Shown: in pieces, positions 12,601-18,996 of the stretch | Layout: each line of letters opens with the position of its first letter | How positions within the stretch are numbered: position 1 is the stretch's first letter | NCBI RefSeq assembly: GCF_020686965.1 | Contig: NZ_JAJEPS010000001.1 | Span: 434,001-498,000 of the forward strand | DNA: 64,000 nt | Direction: 5' to 3' | Source of the DNA: Hominiventricola filiformis | Lineage (GTDB): Bacteria > Bacillota > Clostridia > Lachnospirales > Lachnospiraceae | Position numbers and translations under genes: made by a program | The notes under the pieces: generated by a model | The model's input: the letters and a program-made list of their open reading frames with translations, nothing else | Databases searched by the model: none | What the model was told of the DNA's origin: nothing

Positions 12601-13985
12601 TTCAGTTTCGTGCTTCGGATAGATTTTCTCAGACGGATGGTCTTCAGATCACTGCTGCCCCAGTACAGCTTATAGGTAATCTTATAGAGCTGTCCATAGG
12701 CATCATCCACGTTCACACTGGTTCTGATATGATACACTTCTGTATTAAAATCTCCGGCAGTAATGGTCGGAACATGATCGCCGATATCAGCCGGATCCTC
12801 CGTGACATTGCTGTCGTCCTGTCCCGGCTCTCCGTTTCCAGGCTGCGCGTTGTTATCCTTGACGCTGTCGCCTTTCTTATCGTCTTTTGTTCCATTGTTG
12901 CTGTTGCTGCTGTTATTGCTGTCAGAAGAACCGCTGTTTCCGGCATCTTTTCCGGAAGAACCGGAACCACTGCCTGAGGAAGCATTTCCTGCATTGTCCT
13001 GCCGGCCTGCATTACCTCCATTTTCTGAAGAAGCATTTCCATTGTTACCGGAATTCTGACTGTCCTTTTTCACAGAATCCTGCTGATTCTGATCTTTCTC
13101 TTTTTCTTCTGTATTACTTTCGCTTTTCAGACTGTCCAGGCTTTCTGCTTTTCCCGGAGTTGTGATGATAGTTCCGGCACTTGCAGTGGCCTCCTCTGCT
13201 CCATCGTCATAGCTGGCCGGTTCATCGGACGGATTGTCCACACCGGAACCGCTTCCCGGATTTCTTAAAAGATCCAGAAAATCCCGATAGTTCATATGCA
13301 GATTTCCGATGGTAATCTCTGCTGCCATAAGACTGGTAATCTCTCCATAATGAAGAGAACCATCCTCTCTGCTATAATACCGAATCTCACTGTCGTCAAA
13401 AAATACAATACTGTCTGCTGACACAGTATGAGAAACTGCTGCATAAGTCAATGTCATATTCTGGGCATTGATATACATTCCGTTGGGCAGTGATGTCAGA
13501 ATAAAATTCTCCACATCTGCCTGCATACCGTCTTCCCCGAAGGTATTACCATTGTTGAGGCGCAGTCCGTCATAGACCTGCAGTCTGGTCACCATATCCT
13601 CACCAATGAGGGTTGCCCCATCATCGAGAAACCGGACGCCGGAACCGCTTTCCAGAAATTCCGGATAAGTTTTCTGGAATTTCTGCTGTTCCTCACCTAC
13701 ATAATAACTGCCCAGACGGCTGTATACTTTCTGCCATGCTGATACGGCATAAAGCCCCACCTCATCCTGGCTGACCGGATCTGTCACACCATTTTTCAGG
13801 GCATCACTTAACTCTTCTTCCACGACGTAACCGTCTTCCTGGATCTGCGTCAGTTCTTTTGCCTGAAGCATCATGGCTCCGACGACGGCAAGGACAATCA
13901 CCAGGCCGAACATCAGTGTCTTTCCAAGATTACCTCCGGTATATGGAAGGGGAATGATAAACTTTTTCTTTTTCTTCTCTTCCAT
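687..13985 (-). CDS. Giant 4,432-residue surface protein with GLUG-type repeats and LamG-like domain
   Basis: This is the last gene of the F1-like ATPase cluster. The N-terminus is basic (MEEKKKKK) with a membrane helix at about residues 20-42, then a DGYV segment shared with the other surface proteins of the cluster. A Ser/Asn/Gly-rich spacer spans about residues 270-410, followed by many beta-rich Ig/FN3-like stretches. GLUG-type repeats (GGLIGN, GGLVGN, GGILGT, GGVSGY) are dense at about 1,550-1,760, 2,100-2,270 and 2,600-2,980. A LamG/concanavalin-like segment sits at about 3,195-3,465. An acidic linker precedes the end, which is a second membrane helix plus the tail RKRKRR. There is no LPXTG motif, so both ends seem to be held in the membrane. 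The start has an AGGTGA site 6 bases upstream. Function unknown; an adhesin or appendage component is inferred. Confidence 0.85.
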   Translation of the reverse strand: MEEKKKKKFIIPLPYTGGNLGKTLMFGLVIVLAVVGAMMLQAKELTQIQEDGYVVEEELSDALKNGVTDPVSQDEVGLYAVSAWQKVYSRLGSYYVGEEQQKFQKTYPEFLESGSGVRFLDDGATLIGEDMVTRLQVYDGLRLNNGNTFGEDGMQADVENFILTSLPNGMYINAQNMTLTYAAVSHTVSADSIVFFDDSEIRYYSREDGSLHYGEITSLMAAEITIGNLHMNYRDFLDLLRNPGSGSGVDNPSDEPASYDDGAEEATASAGTIITTPGKAESLDSLKSESNTEEKEKDQNQQDSVKKDSQNSGNNGNASSENGGNAGRQDNAGNASSGSGSGSSGKDAGNSGSSDSNNSSNSNNGTKDDKKGDSVKDNNAQPGNGEPGQDDSNVTEDPADIGDHVPTITAGDFNTEVYHIRTSVNVDDAYGQLYKITYKLYWGSSDLKTIRLRKSIRSTKLNEDGSMDVDLSLVPPGTTIRVEGTFTYYNNEGEKIEKDFLPEGGVTLKTYSIEEGLQKGLLERITVSYDNTKEILPRSTNGLSLSELTAGVPEIMKEYLYRTAVRITPEGKKDYLDIAWTSSDLRKLKAGTPIAWSSEATVANTDFLSSNTVFHYQILLQDKFGNDLPLQTSAGVSGDLTFYLSGIAATAKRAPIVSITEKRVTNPDADTIGVKNLSIKLNNLDEADLLAEQVATSDGNIARKLWLQVYTIENGEEKAVAIDKLANPDLTTLYDGTWIAIDPEQAEKGNGQQITLHNLPAGKGTIYSFKVYANYNATPDNTQNLPREADVMRASVGEYQSAALAITRLGYAYFTVESTSADTTAEVTAQMTNSTGEALRSLFSRFEIKLIEGNTSGTRGGSEKYTAQLRKKDFYEADGSTPKTFPEDGNYVLASETGKYTITVKGTKGEEIWKTLCRENPVLDIKYQNLNSTLYYQTQINTFVEQGYTGSGIKEHDVTGSANTTTFRMLRLKPEVSRKNFYAVSDFIEIRGLQIYDKDGTITGSTSDQGSSGNVVVQLLYWNDSAWEVSQSQVVSTTADKNSTLPNIRFKGLKNNKTYRVNFIAVSYNQTFSAVNAQSSYELDVVQDEWTLTTGKGITSSLALMGASEALAYVDEGSIESLNLIDSDKIETGYYLESNGKKTEISSTSWWVTDYVKVTPGDVLMLYRVNQTSDCPYISFYTGQSEDTALPLWGSNYRMIIRCSTYRANYGDRFGAMDYALIQIPEDAQYMRFSMTSNTTYQSGPSATRLMSLTDMGLMKDNNPYKIFNGNELYQEAWKDSSSSVKESTMFNVQTKKEVSNGSYSLSKKISVTPGHYYVKTGGQPTEQAYVGFYDSDDKIIDVYDKIYMGFKFQAPAGAAYMRIADYKDAVNLGNSNQKYAKLKVWEYNQEMIESGKILQADTNGKFYANVRSTINDPSGDLKKDINNNTRSYTIRWYQAEGIDGADTSDQVLYDETYSFDTESEIRHHQKELDGYCSYDVTLWVELYGEEILLSELHFTTEETTYSIANDADLAKLSMFPYGKFVVVEDFETSRTGAVVSNFYGKIDAQGHTITKTRMDAPLIGTLRDGAEISNLHLNWKVQLTTGYRDRGALVTNNYGTVKNIIMEYNLQGAFPLGVIGGAAYSNYGTIENFAVVYNTDLTAHDNFGGICRGNYSGGIVKNGYAYVGSSIRVNFASAEYLGNPANVTSTNGTVVGYNFDGALVQNVYMVGNVNVEKQNSSWNTASSALVVGYNRGTVQNVIARGDRYAYSINAETNVQSKLEPFYGGGGITVGTHGGSWSEKNVYYISPTSTEYKSYTSQVKADDSDLWNLSIMNDLLNGEGQFNVEEDIQAGYYPKVRMEDNMMEQQPSITLPGTVGTSVPEALDAVLVESGVDEQGNDYVISNIRFINSRKRQITAITIDGLDCQIVGYPDSESGYAVQVKLTNPQTFRSEYELKSFEYKISAIGDATKTVEYGATLPNGAKYLQIEFWKSISNVEEWNEAFSEDKIDLAGNYQITADIDFSGTSADKVAQISRKSLGSGNYEVFTGSLRGAAGADRIGTPTLRNYPAEKGYIIEAMEGSSLTNLKIDGLTLAVTGVNTNMGLIGTASQTDISHVELHNVEISSASSAAGALAGTLKDSTVSYSSATGVAITTAQPEGTAYSLAVGGLLGNLNNTQVNSCYASGVEITAHAGGSVSGIGGLIGNTTGNGSTEDSYAVGSIDSSFGSAGGLVGNSECRIRRAWTDVDIVSVANNIGGILGTANKSMSITSTFAAGEIYSKTGAIDKVGRIYGSGIGTAKVTASRCFAYEGQNINGKQNTDRLDAYALMSADTMSGANAKIGWSRRVGLGSGFRLLGSDSPESVYGLLPYLRDEDGSGLLSGQTPHLMKDQALKMNKVIAAKDVPGKTDSTYPYQLNISFVQSKEKELYTVESVAVEGMNVAEPEGGNYEPDTKTQESETDGTVTTQFYVYTGLVSYQDNYRVTLKVKKGNAEQTLSGVLQFEEKDIPYLEIHNIAEWKKYLGSNAGEQNLGQSYQNIRIAGEVNFEEMTSTQLRNYLNVRAAKVTATEAGKLTNLTYSAARAGEAVFADISGNLDSLAFENMSLDVSSYGGSSIGIIGHLQGNGEKLKFTNITVKAGAATEVGTIGTTEGALTDITLHNINVTASGNYVGGLTGVSRGNISNVTLTGDVSGTAANPTYGTNIINIGSYLGTGGLVGAPYAAFEKISVSGTHVSGYQYVGGVSGYTNDNTNNDITVGSDGISVDASGEKIYDVFVESTSYYVGGVSGYGTSGSHGMDCNYFKNVTVQNARVTTRGSEASGIARVISAEDVTVKDSYIYAASSLAGGVTSSWSTVYRAAVTDSIISAGNYAGGIGGGYVYTYDCTITGSTITAGKYAGGVLGSSYSTTINSTGVVDCTIGSAESLYMGGLLGGCYEGSGIQCYAVIYNSFSKDTTVMASNGAGGIAGYARGGNYQNIYSNAEVTARENAGGFAGLVDGYIMNNHANRRIHVDGFYFRGTVTAKLKNAGAFAGTYNHGTQQKNSDGTLYLNEKVPTQINADTVKEDGSVVDPGTVYIQRIILAPDSVTAATGTTAKLVANFERKTEDGSGIAQDEVGTTAGEIKNFYIWDGFNTDGKSRLGSKPVTASELGSQRFYEELGFNANTWNYMGLSETGLTDAAIVPQEKGTFQLNVGTKEKGGLEDGEYNAEVSTGNYVQDDSMVLWLDALNNTGSGFDPDAAYWTNLATVGQTDENGDEKEPESYQLKNFAKGSWKSNGLYLTGYREYIDTIDNGELGHKIRTDENGQYTGATISMMLKMDDDRHNIDNYVIYNRSSVLGGFELCFRRDGCTILYADNTALNASKAGTLADGFYGSWPALYKSDSGKNIGGKYVQLTMVYKTYLGATSADNTMDFTMYLDGQELYNVRRTGGFESRYGNLLRFGGTSWSSDTYGSMKGTIGSIMGYDRDLSADEVAQNARANQMRYNSAASLRGDTVNKDTVSSGSNVVSKTITVDNGKATLDLTREQLDQLLVSADPDDPNAEADGRQLNVRIKTADNSYLGGSVVYPLSKFAPTVKSTAYSDAECKTPAADVNTAAGTDGDGSGWNFDNKPYVKVGEITGATGSVTVDSYQWYSSSTGGYDGTKIAGQTSNTMQLTGSGYYYCRIEGTETYIDTTTGEKDTRTVYGYTKVYRHKTVSYMPYLRSRQSNLNYRTLSAQEGYYTNSAGEKVYYSSTDAVCSGGVPVPGDASTLSLMRAMWLMGSASEPAPAVQAYASGVNTLNVEFDSNIPFEDENYFGTTWFTIEADGQDVVLPEGTLTPMTFTDLDGKERTGYYIDTRVYSLTYDFQTELTITTWSEFFDAMTGDSYLDSQSCEVTPEQAARRVMTWGDAYAYINNKDMINGNIGRITHDGGFVNLYGGQALTTDGQIVDMSDLEPVEKLKTKEAEASEDSESDSETAESDDAKVESTGTATVVERDVNYEAAETALTILPESVPLYTGEYEGYGIRTYAGFTQTMDGAGETYVSSRQLFVKNGQLFTMDVSATDGNVADGYILDTYQDYRYMTVLKAAEPHDLSDVEQPIHYPSDFANYNIAHISNTLDNSSDNHIVMGYYSHGTVWGFNYFTGEWLDLGSDANGGNFVTYLLGTIRAKFFNTLPVVNPEYQNALQLETNLGVYLLENADELPEGARSGYGDTVDDGSLLSLDTEKAIPIDHPGVTNANGDIAESGGDQEEGTALAQTDTSVASEDRALAEASEEELQTPGGVLQKVNDDTQTDEADKAQTDAALDENSESGSSSMTKVGVDDAQQAVTGAGAAADADGTRAYGQGAEDVEAPEELIDGDSTADGTAVTEDAADGRQLADASLTTVYNASTGNYGVYTTEDILTATDEKLQTVDTRLVMMGADLTPIYIDQTSTLTEKEQNGIRVLLVISGGVVVLLAGMMLVHTRKRKRR

Positions 13986-13996
13986 TCACTCTCACC

Positions 13997-14722
13997 TCAG
14001 TCTTCCCACGTATTGATTCTCGGCAGTATCTGGTAACTGGTACACATGAGCTGCCATCCCTGGTTTTCCAGAAGTACCCGATCCGTCAGCGGCATCAGCG
14101 TCCGTCCGTCGGAGAAGGATACTTTTACATCTGAATCTGTATATAAATCCATCTTGGATGGTTCATATCCATATGGATAGATTTCTATCAAATTGGCAAA
14201 TTCCGCATGAATCATGGACAGTGCCGGAAGCTTGATAGTTTCCTCATCTACCGTCAACTCCACAGGTTCCAGAAACAGATAGGTATCTTTTCCATCGTAG
14301 ATGATACCGCCCGGCACTACGACAGATGTACTGCCGTCCTTAATCCGGTATCCGCCGCCTTCCACCAGTTCCACGGTACTGAAATACTCCAGCCTGTATA
14401 TCTTATCTTCCGCTGCAAACTGCAGACAGTCCGTCTGGGGCAGCAGAACCTTATTTTCCAGTTTATAATAGATGACCGTTCCGTCATCCGTCAGATTTTT
14501 TCGGACTCCATGTCCTTTCAGCGTCGTTCCCTTGTTTTTATCGAAGGTCAGTCTCCAGCTCCCTTCACTGGAGACCATCTCTCCATCCTGAATGTAATAA
14601 GCGTCTTTCACACTCATCTGTCTGCCGCTCCTCAGGAAGAGAAACACGCCGGATATGACCACCGCCATGGCGACAGCTGCAATTCCTGCAGCTATCCATT
14701 TATTCTTCCACTCGTTTTTCAT
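13997..14722 (-). CDS. Bitopic membrane protein with external domain, cluster-specific
   Basis: The 241-residue protein has one N-terminal membrane helix (about 10-30) after a positively charged start and a mainly beta external domain. I do not recognise a named family. It shares features with the N-terminal modules of the large surface proteins of this cluster (YYIQDGEMV, short beta strands with Asp/Gly turns), so it may be a minimal member of that family. The gene overlaps the preceding membrane-protein gene by 23 bases and ends 11 bases before the giant gene, which indicates tight translational coupling. It probably bridges the membrane complex and the giant protein, but this is inference. 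Confidence 0.75.
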   Translation of the reverse strand: MKNEWKNKWIAAGIAAVAMAVVISGVFLFLRSGRQMSVKDAYYIQDGEMVSSEGSWRLTFDKNKGTTLKGHGVRKNLTDDGTVIYYKLENKVLLPQTDCLQFAAEDKIYRLEYFSTVELVEGGGYRIKDGSTSVVVPGGIIYDGKDTYLFLEPVELTVDEETIKLPALSMIHAEFANLIEIYPYGYEPSKMDLYTDSDVKVSFSDGRTLMPLTDRVLLENQGWQLMCTSYQILPRINTWED

Positions 14723-15239
14723 GAATCCTACTCCTCTCTTCCGTTACAAACAGCATATCTTTCACAAAATTATAAATCGTATAATGAAGCACTGACAGCG
14801 TCAGCAGGATCAGTACCAGAAGGATCAGACTGTCAAACCGGATCGTCTTCAGATAATCCCTCATGACTGAACCTACCAGCAGTGCCAGATACAAAAGTAC
14901 TGCATTGACCAGATCCACTGGAAGACGCCGGATGTCCTGATACAGCAGGAACCGTGCCGGAACCAGAAGCAGCAGGAACACAAGGTATACCAGATTCATC
15001 TCTCCTCCCAGAATCACACAGGACAGGACGAAGACCATCTGTGTCCAGGCAAATCCTGTCCACAGAATCTCCCGGTTCTTCATGCCCATGAAAAAGGCAA
15101 AGAGATATCTGTTCTTTCTCTGATATCCAAACTGTTCTGTGGCAAACCACAGAATCACTCCCGCTGCAATGGTAAGGCCTACGTTCAGCAGCATAAACCA
15201 TTTAAATTCCAAAAATGCATTAATGATACTATCTAACAT
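14700..15239 (-). CDS. Polytopic membrane protein of the F1-like ATPase cluster
   Basis: The 179-residue protein has about four to five hydrophobic helices (roughly 15-35, 65-80, 82-98, 108-126, 137-160) and basic loops. It starts 11 bases inside the end of the epsilon-like gene, so it is coupled to the ATPase cassette. No family is recognised. It is the only polytopic protein in the cluster besides the c-like subunit, so it could be the membrane partner of the rotor. It does not resemble the a-subunit of ATP synthase, and I cannot identify the essential a-subunit arginine helix. Confidence 0.75.
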   Translation of the reverse strand: MLDSIINAFLEFKWFMLLNVGLTIAAGVILWFATEQFGYQRKNRYLFAFFMGMKNREILWTGFAWTQMVFVLSCVILGGEMNLVYLVFLLLLVPARFLLYQDIRRLPVDLVNAVLLYLALLVGSVMRDYLKTIRFDSLILLVLILLTLSVLHYTIYNFVKDMLFVTEERSRIHEKRVEE

Positions 15240-15489
15240 CTGCGTCCTCTTTGATCAGCAATTCAAACGTATTTTTCCGGTGTGTGTAAAAGCCGTGAAT
15301 CGGCTGGAAGGAACGGGTATCCTCACCGGATACGATCTCCACCATTCCGTCAATGCGCCCGATAACCGGCATATAGTCATCCATGATGAGCAGTGTATAT
15401 TTCTCACTCTTAATACGGATCATATCCACCTGCTCGAATTTCTGAAACCCTTCGTCAATTCCAAGCACTGTCGCCGTTATCTTTCCCAT
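15229..15489 (-). CDS. F1 epsilon-like subunit, beta-sandwich only
   Basis: The 86-residue protein matches the N-terminal beta-sandwich of ATP synthase epsilon, for example YTLLIMDDYMPVIGRIDGMV followed by a GGF-like HGFYTH turn. Normal epsilon is about 130-140 residues with a C-terminal helical hairpin that inhibits ATP hydrolysis. That hairpin is absent here. Its position directly after the beta-like gene is the canonical atpC position. The likely role is to join the gamma-like shaft to the c-like ring. The ATG has a GAGGT site upstream. Confidence 0.75.
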   Translation of the reverse strand: MGKITATVLGIDEGFQKFEQVDMIRIKSEKYTLLIMDDYMPVIGRIDGMVEIVSGEDTRSFQPIHGFYTHRKNTFELLIKEDADVR

Positions 15490-15497
15490 GAACGTAC

Positions 15498-16856
15498 CTA
15501 CCTCTTTCCTTTCATGCTTCCGATCATGAAGAAGTCATCCTCCAAAATGTCATCACATTTTCCGGTCAGGATGGCTTCCACATCGTCCAGCACATCGTCG
15601 ATCTTTACGAACTCGCCCGGAATTCCCGTAAAGTTTTCTGCCACAAACATCGGCTGTGTAAAGTAGTTGCGGAGTTTTCTGGAACGGTAGAAAATCATGC
15701 GGTCCTCATAGGAAAGCTCCTCGATACCAAGTACGGCAATGATCTCTTCCAGTTCATTGTAACGGGTCAGGTAACGGATTACCTCACTTACCAGTTCATA
15801 ATGACGCTGTCCGATCTTGTCTGCATCAATCATGCTGGACGTGGTCTGGAATACGTCAATTGCCGGATAAAGACCTTTCTCAGCTACTTTACGGCTCAAT
15901 ACGACCTGGCCGTCCAGATGCTCCAGAATCGTCTGTACTGCCTCGTCCGTAATATCATCTGCAGGAATGTAGATGGCCTGGAAGGAAGTAATGGAACCTT
16001 CTCCTGTAGAGTTGATACGCTCCTCTACCTCACTGACATCAGACTCAATGGTTGCCGGATATCCGTTCTCGATGGGCATCTTGTTCATCATGGCGCTGAT
16101 CTCGGATGTCGCCTGAATGAAACGGTAGATATTATCGATGAACAGAAGTACATCCTGATGTTTCTCATCACGCAGGTACTCTGCCTGCGTCAGTCCTGCC
16201 TGTACGGCATGGGCACGGGATACGGAGTTCTCACCCATCTGTCCGAAGACCATTCCCATCTTATCCAGAAGATCTGCTTCCAGCATCTCGTCATAGAGCT
16301 CTTTACCTTCACGGCTTCGCTCACCGACACCGATGAAGACAGAGTTGGATTTCATTCCCTTGTAGACATTGTTGATCAGCTCTTTGATCAGCACTGTTTT
16401 ACCAACTCCGGCACCACCGAGAAGTCCCATCTTGAAACCTTTCTGCATCGGTGCGAAGAAATCCAGCACCTTAATACCAGTCCAGAGGATATCGCCGTTG
16501 ATGTCGATCTGTGACATGCTTAATGGCTCACTGTAGACGCTTCGTACATGGGGCTCTTCCACTTTGGTTCCATCGATCGTGTCACCGTAAGGGTTAAATA
16601 CTTTTCCGAGGATGGCGTCTGAATATTCCATGGCGAGTCCTCTCTCCTCTTTGTAGACTTCCAGTCCTCTCTTCAGTCCTGCACAGCTCTCGAAGGAGAT
16701 GGCGTTGACAATGCTGCCTTCTACTGCCTGTACCTCGAACCGGTAATGTTTTCCATTCAGCTCCGTATACAGCATGTCCCGGTATCTGACCTCCGCTCCG
16801 TCGGTCAGAATCTCCACACCCAGCTCTGATACGGATATAATCTTTCCAATCTTCAT
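15498..16856 (-). CDS. F1 beta-like catalytic ATPase subunit
   Basis: The 452-residue protein is clearly related to ATP synthase beta. It has the P-loop GGAGVGKT (147-154), GERSREG with the catalytic glutamate at about E179, Walker B VLLFID (236-241), and the C-terminal EELSYED in place of the DELSEED lever, followed by SRKLRNYFTQPMFVAENFTG. All residues expected for ATP hydrolysis that I can check are present. Sequence divergence and an adenine-pocket stretch LYPAIDVFQTTSS (normally LYPAVDPL.S) set it apart from housekeeping beta. It would form an alpha3beta3 hexamer with the alpha-like protein. AAGGAG lies 5 bases before the ATG. Confidence 0.92.
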   Translation of the reverse strand: MKIGKIISVSELGVEILTDGAEVRYRDMLYTELNGKHYRFEVQAVEGSIVNAISFESCAGLKRGLEVYKEERGLAMEYSDAILGKVFNPYGDTIDGTKVEEPHVRSVYSEPLSMSQIDINGDILWTGIKVLDFFAPMQKGFKMGLLGGAGVGKTVLIKELINNVYKGMKSNSVFIGVGERSREGKELYDEMLEADLLDKMGMVFGQMGENSVSRAHAVQAGLTQAEYLRDEKHQDVLLFIDNIYRFIQATSEISAMMNKMPIENGYPATIESDVSEVEERINSTGEGSITSFQAIYIPADDITDEAVQTILEHLDGQVVLSRKVAEKGLYPAIDVFQTTSSMIDADKIGQRHYELVSEVIRYLTRYNELEEIIAVLGIEELSYEDRMIFYRSRKLRNYFTQPMFVAENFTGIPGEFVKIDDVLDDVEAILTGKCDDILEDDFFMIGSMKGKR

Positions 16857-16872
16857 AAAATCTCCTTCAAGC

Positions 16873-17646
16873 TTAATACATGCGCTTCTTTACAAAATTA
16901 TCAATGACTTTCTTAAACTCTGCTTCCCGCTTCTCTCTTCTGCTCTCCATGAGTTTCTCTTCATCCATTTCATCAATCTTCTTCAGAGACTCTGTGGTGG
17001 CATTCTGGCGGAGTACATTCTCTGCCGCACTGCTGATGAACGCTGCCATCATCAGCTCGTATCCTACGTAAGCGGACATCATATCCTCATACAGATCATT
17101 GATGTTTCCCTCTACGGAGAAGTCTTCCGTATAGGTCTCCCCATCCTCCGGCTTTACCGGATAGATCTGGATCTTCTTCAGATAGATGGTACTCGTATTT
17201 TCATAATGGTTATAAGTCAGATAGATCTTTCTGCAGGTACGGCTCTTCACAGCCGCCGTCAGTACTTCCTCCATCTTTCCAAAACATTCATTGAGTTCTT
17301 TCCGGTAAATGGTCAGCAGGGATTCTTCTCCCTCCGGCAGATGCAGTTTCTTGCCGATCAGAATCTTCTTCGTCACCTTATCTTTGCGGATCTGATCATT
17401 GATCTGGGAATTGTAGTTCCCGCAGAAGCCGTAATCACTTCCCAGATAAATATTCAGCGTCATTCCGTCCTCCGGCGGATCCAGAATCTGCTTGTCCAGA
17501 CGGAAGTTCCGGTTGTTGGCGATGCAGGACATCATGTGCATAAGTTCTTCCTGCATCTGCTGATATTTCCGCGCCAGCTTTTTGGCATTGTCCACACGCA
17601 CCAGCGCGTGGAAATTCATGACGCGGACAACATTACGTACACTCAT
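16873..17646 (-). CDS. F1 gamma-like central shaft subunit
   Basis: The 257-residue protein lies between alpha-like and beta-like genes, the canonical atpG position. The N-terminal helix and the segment YGFCGNYNSQI match the gamma RGLCGGLN region, and the C-terminal helix with SSAAENVLRQNATTESLKKI matches the conserved gamma end (MRAATDNA). It is shorter than usual gamma (about 285-290). It should be the rotating shaft in the alpha3beta3 barrel. The start has AAAGGAGG 7 bases upstream. Confidence 0.85.
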   Translation of the reverse strand: MSVRNVVRVMNFHALVRVDNAKKLARKYQQMQEELMHMMSCIANNRNFRLDKQILDPPEDGMTLNIYLGSDYGFCGNYNSQINDQIRKDKVTKKILIGKKLHLPEGEESLLTIYRKELNECFGKMEEVLTAAVKSRTCRKIYLTYNHYENTSTIYLKKIQIYPVKPEDGETYTEDFSVEGNINDLYEDMMSAYVGYELMMAAFISSAAENVLRQNATTESLKKIDEMDEEKLMESRREKREAEFKKVIDNFVKKRMY

Positions 17647-17658
17647 ATGCAGCCTCCT

Positions 17659-18978
17659 TTACTCGTCCATGATCTTCGTAAAGGTATCGATCATCTCCTC
17701 AGGAGTTCTTCCTGCAAATTTGTACTGTTTCAGTCCTTTCAGAATATCTGCTCCACGGAACAGCTTCTTCTTCATCTCCGGTGCCATCTCATCCACATTG
17801 GCAAGCTCATAGACTTCTCTGGTATCCAGATAGGACAGAAGCTCACGACGCACGCGGGCACCTAATTTCTTCACTTCTTTTTCCTGTACGGCTCCGCCCA
17901 GACGGGATACGGAAAGACCATACTGAATTGCCGGTTTCTCACCTTTGTCAAAGTTCTTCTTAGACATTACCAGCTGTCCGTCGGTAATGGAGATGATATT
18001 GGTGGAAATATATCCGGTAATATCTCCTCCCTTGGTCTCGACGATAGGAAGCATGGTAATGGAACCGCCGCACTTATGCTGACATCCACGCTCCAGCAGG
18101 CGGGAATGTACATAGAAGATATCAGGCGGATAAGCATCTCTTCCGGGAACCTTTCCGGAGAGAAGACTGATCTCTCTGTGTACGTTTGCATGACGCTTCA
18201 GATCATCGAATACAACCAGCACGTCTTTTCCCTGCATCATATAATATTCTGCGATGGAAGCTGCCACATAGGGTGTCAGGAACAGTGCAGGCGGAAGGTC
18301 ATCATTCAGTGCTGCCAGAATAATGGTATAGTCCATAGCTCCACGTTTCTGAAGCTCCTGATAGACAGCTTTTACATTTTTCTTGACTTTTCCGATGGGA
18401 ACATAGATGCAGATCACATCTTTGCCCTTCTGGTTTGCAATGGCATCCAGAGCGATCTGGGTCTTACCGGTCTTCTTGTCACCGATAATCAGCTGACGCT
18501 GGCCTTTACCGATGGGATAGATCAGATCCACACCTGCGATACCGGTCTCCAGCGGACGGCAGACTGCACGGCGGTCCATAATGGGAATCGTCGGGTTCTC
18601 TACTTCGATGTCGATGCAGTCATCAAAGACTTCATCACACATGCGGTCTGTGCCGAAGATGTCCACGATATGGGACATACTGGACGGAGAGAATTTCGCA
18701 TGGAACGGCTCTCCTGTGGCGATGACTTCATCGCCGATAAAGATACTGTTGTCTGACTGGAGTACAGACACCAGTATGGAATTTCTCCGGATCAGGCTGA
18801 CATATCCGATGGAATGTCCTGCAATCACTACCTTCTCATTAAAGCTTACCTGAATCAGTCCGGAAACTTCTACAATATAGTCGGTCACGCCGATGACGCG
18901 GCCTACTTCGTATACATTGCCCTTGCTGTTGATCTTATCCATTTTCTCCTGGATAATGTTTTCTACATACTGAGACAT
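17659..18978 (-). CDS. F1 alpha-like subunit
   Basis: The 439-residue protein is related to ATP synthase alpha: P-loop GDKKTGKT (166-173, alpha type), REISLLSGKVPGRDAYPPDI, HSRLLERG, IETKGGDITGYISTNIISIT and the arginine-finger segment GLSVSRLGG. It is about 70 residues shorter than housekeeping alpha, mostly in the C-terminal helical domain. The N-terminal helix that normally contacts delta is present in some form (SQYVENIIQEKMDKI). It pairs with the beta-like gene 800 bases downstream. This would not be the cell's energy-coupling ATP synthase if my reading of the c-like subunit is right. Confidence 0.92.
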   Translation of the reverse strand: MSQYVENIIQEKMDKINSKGNVYEVGRVIGVTDYIVEVSGLIQVSFNEKVVIAGHSIGYVSLIRRNSILVSVLQSDNSIFIGDEVIATGEPFHAKFSPSSMSHIVDIFGTDRMCDEVFDDCIDIEVENPTIPIMDRRAVCRPLETGIAGVDLIYPIGKGQRQLIIGDKKTGKTQIALDAIANQKGKDVICIYVPIGKVKKNVKAVYQELQKRGAMDYTIILAALNDDLPPALFLTPYVAASIAEYYMMQGKDVLVVFDDLKRHANVHREISLLSGKVPGRDAYPPDIFYVHSRLLERGCQHKCGGSITMLPIVETKGGDITGYISTNIISITDGQLVMSKKNFDKGEKPAIQYGLSVSRLGGAVQEKEVKKLGARVRRELLSYLDTREVYELANVDEMAPEMKKKLFRGADILKGLKQYKFAGRTPEEMIDTFTKIMDE

Positions 18979-18996
18979 TTTTTCACCTTTTCATCC

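Noticed and set aside
15498..18978. Reading the ATPase as the cell's normal ATP synthase
   Set aside because: No a-subunit, a c-like protein without carboxylate, a shortened epsilon and surface-protein neighbours all argue against it.
15498..18978. Reading the ATPase as a flagellar or type III secretion ATPase (FliI/SctN)
   Set aside because: Those systems use a single homohexameric ATPase. Here separate alpha, beta, gamma, c and epsilon-like genes are present and no flagellar or secretion genes are near.
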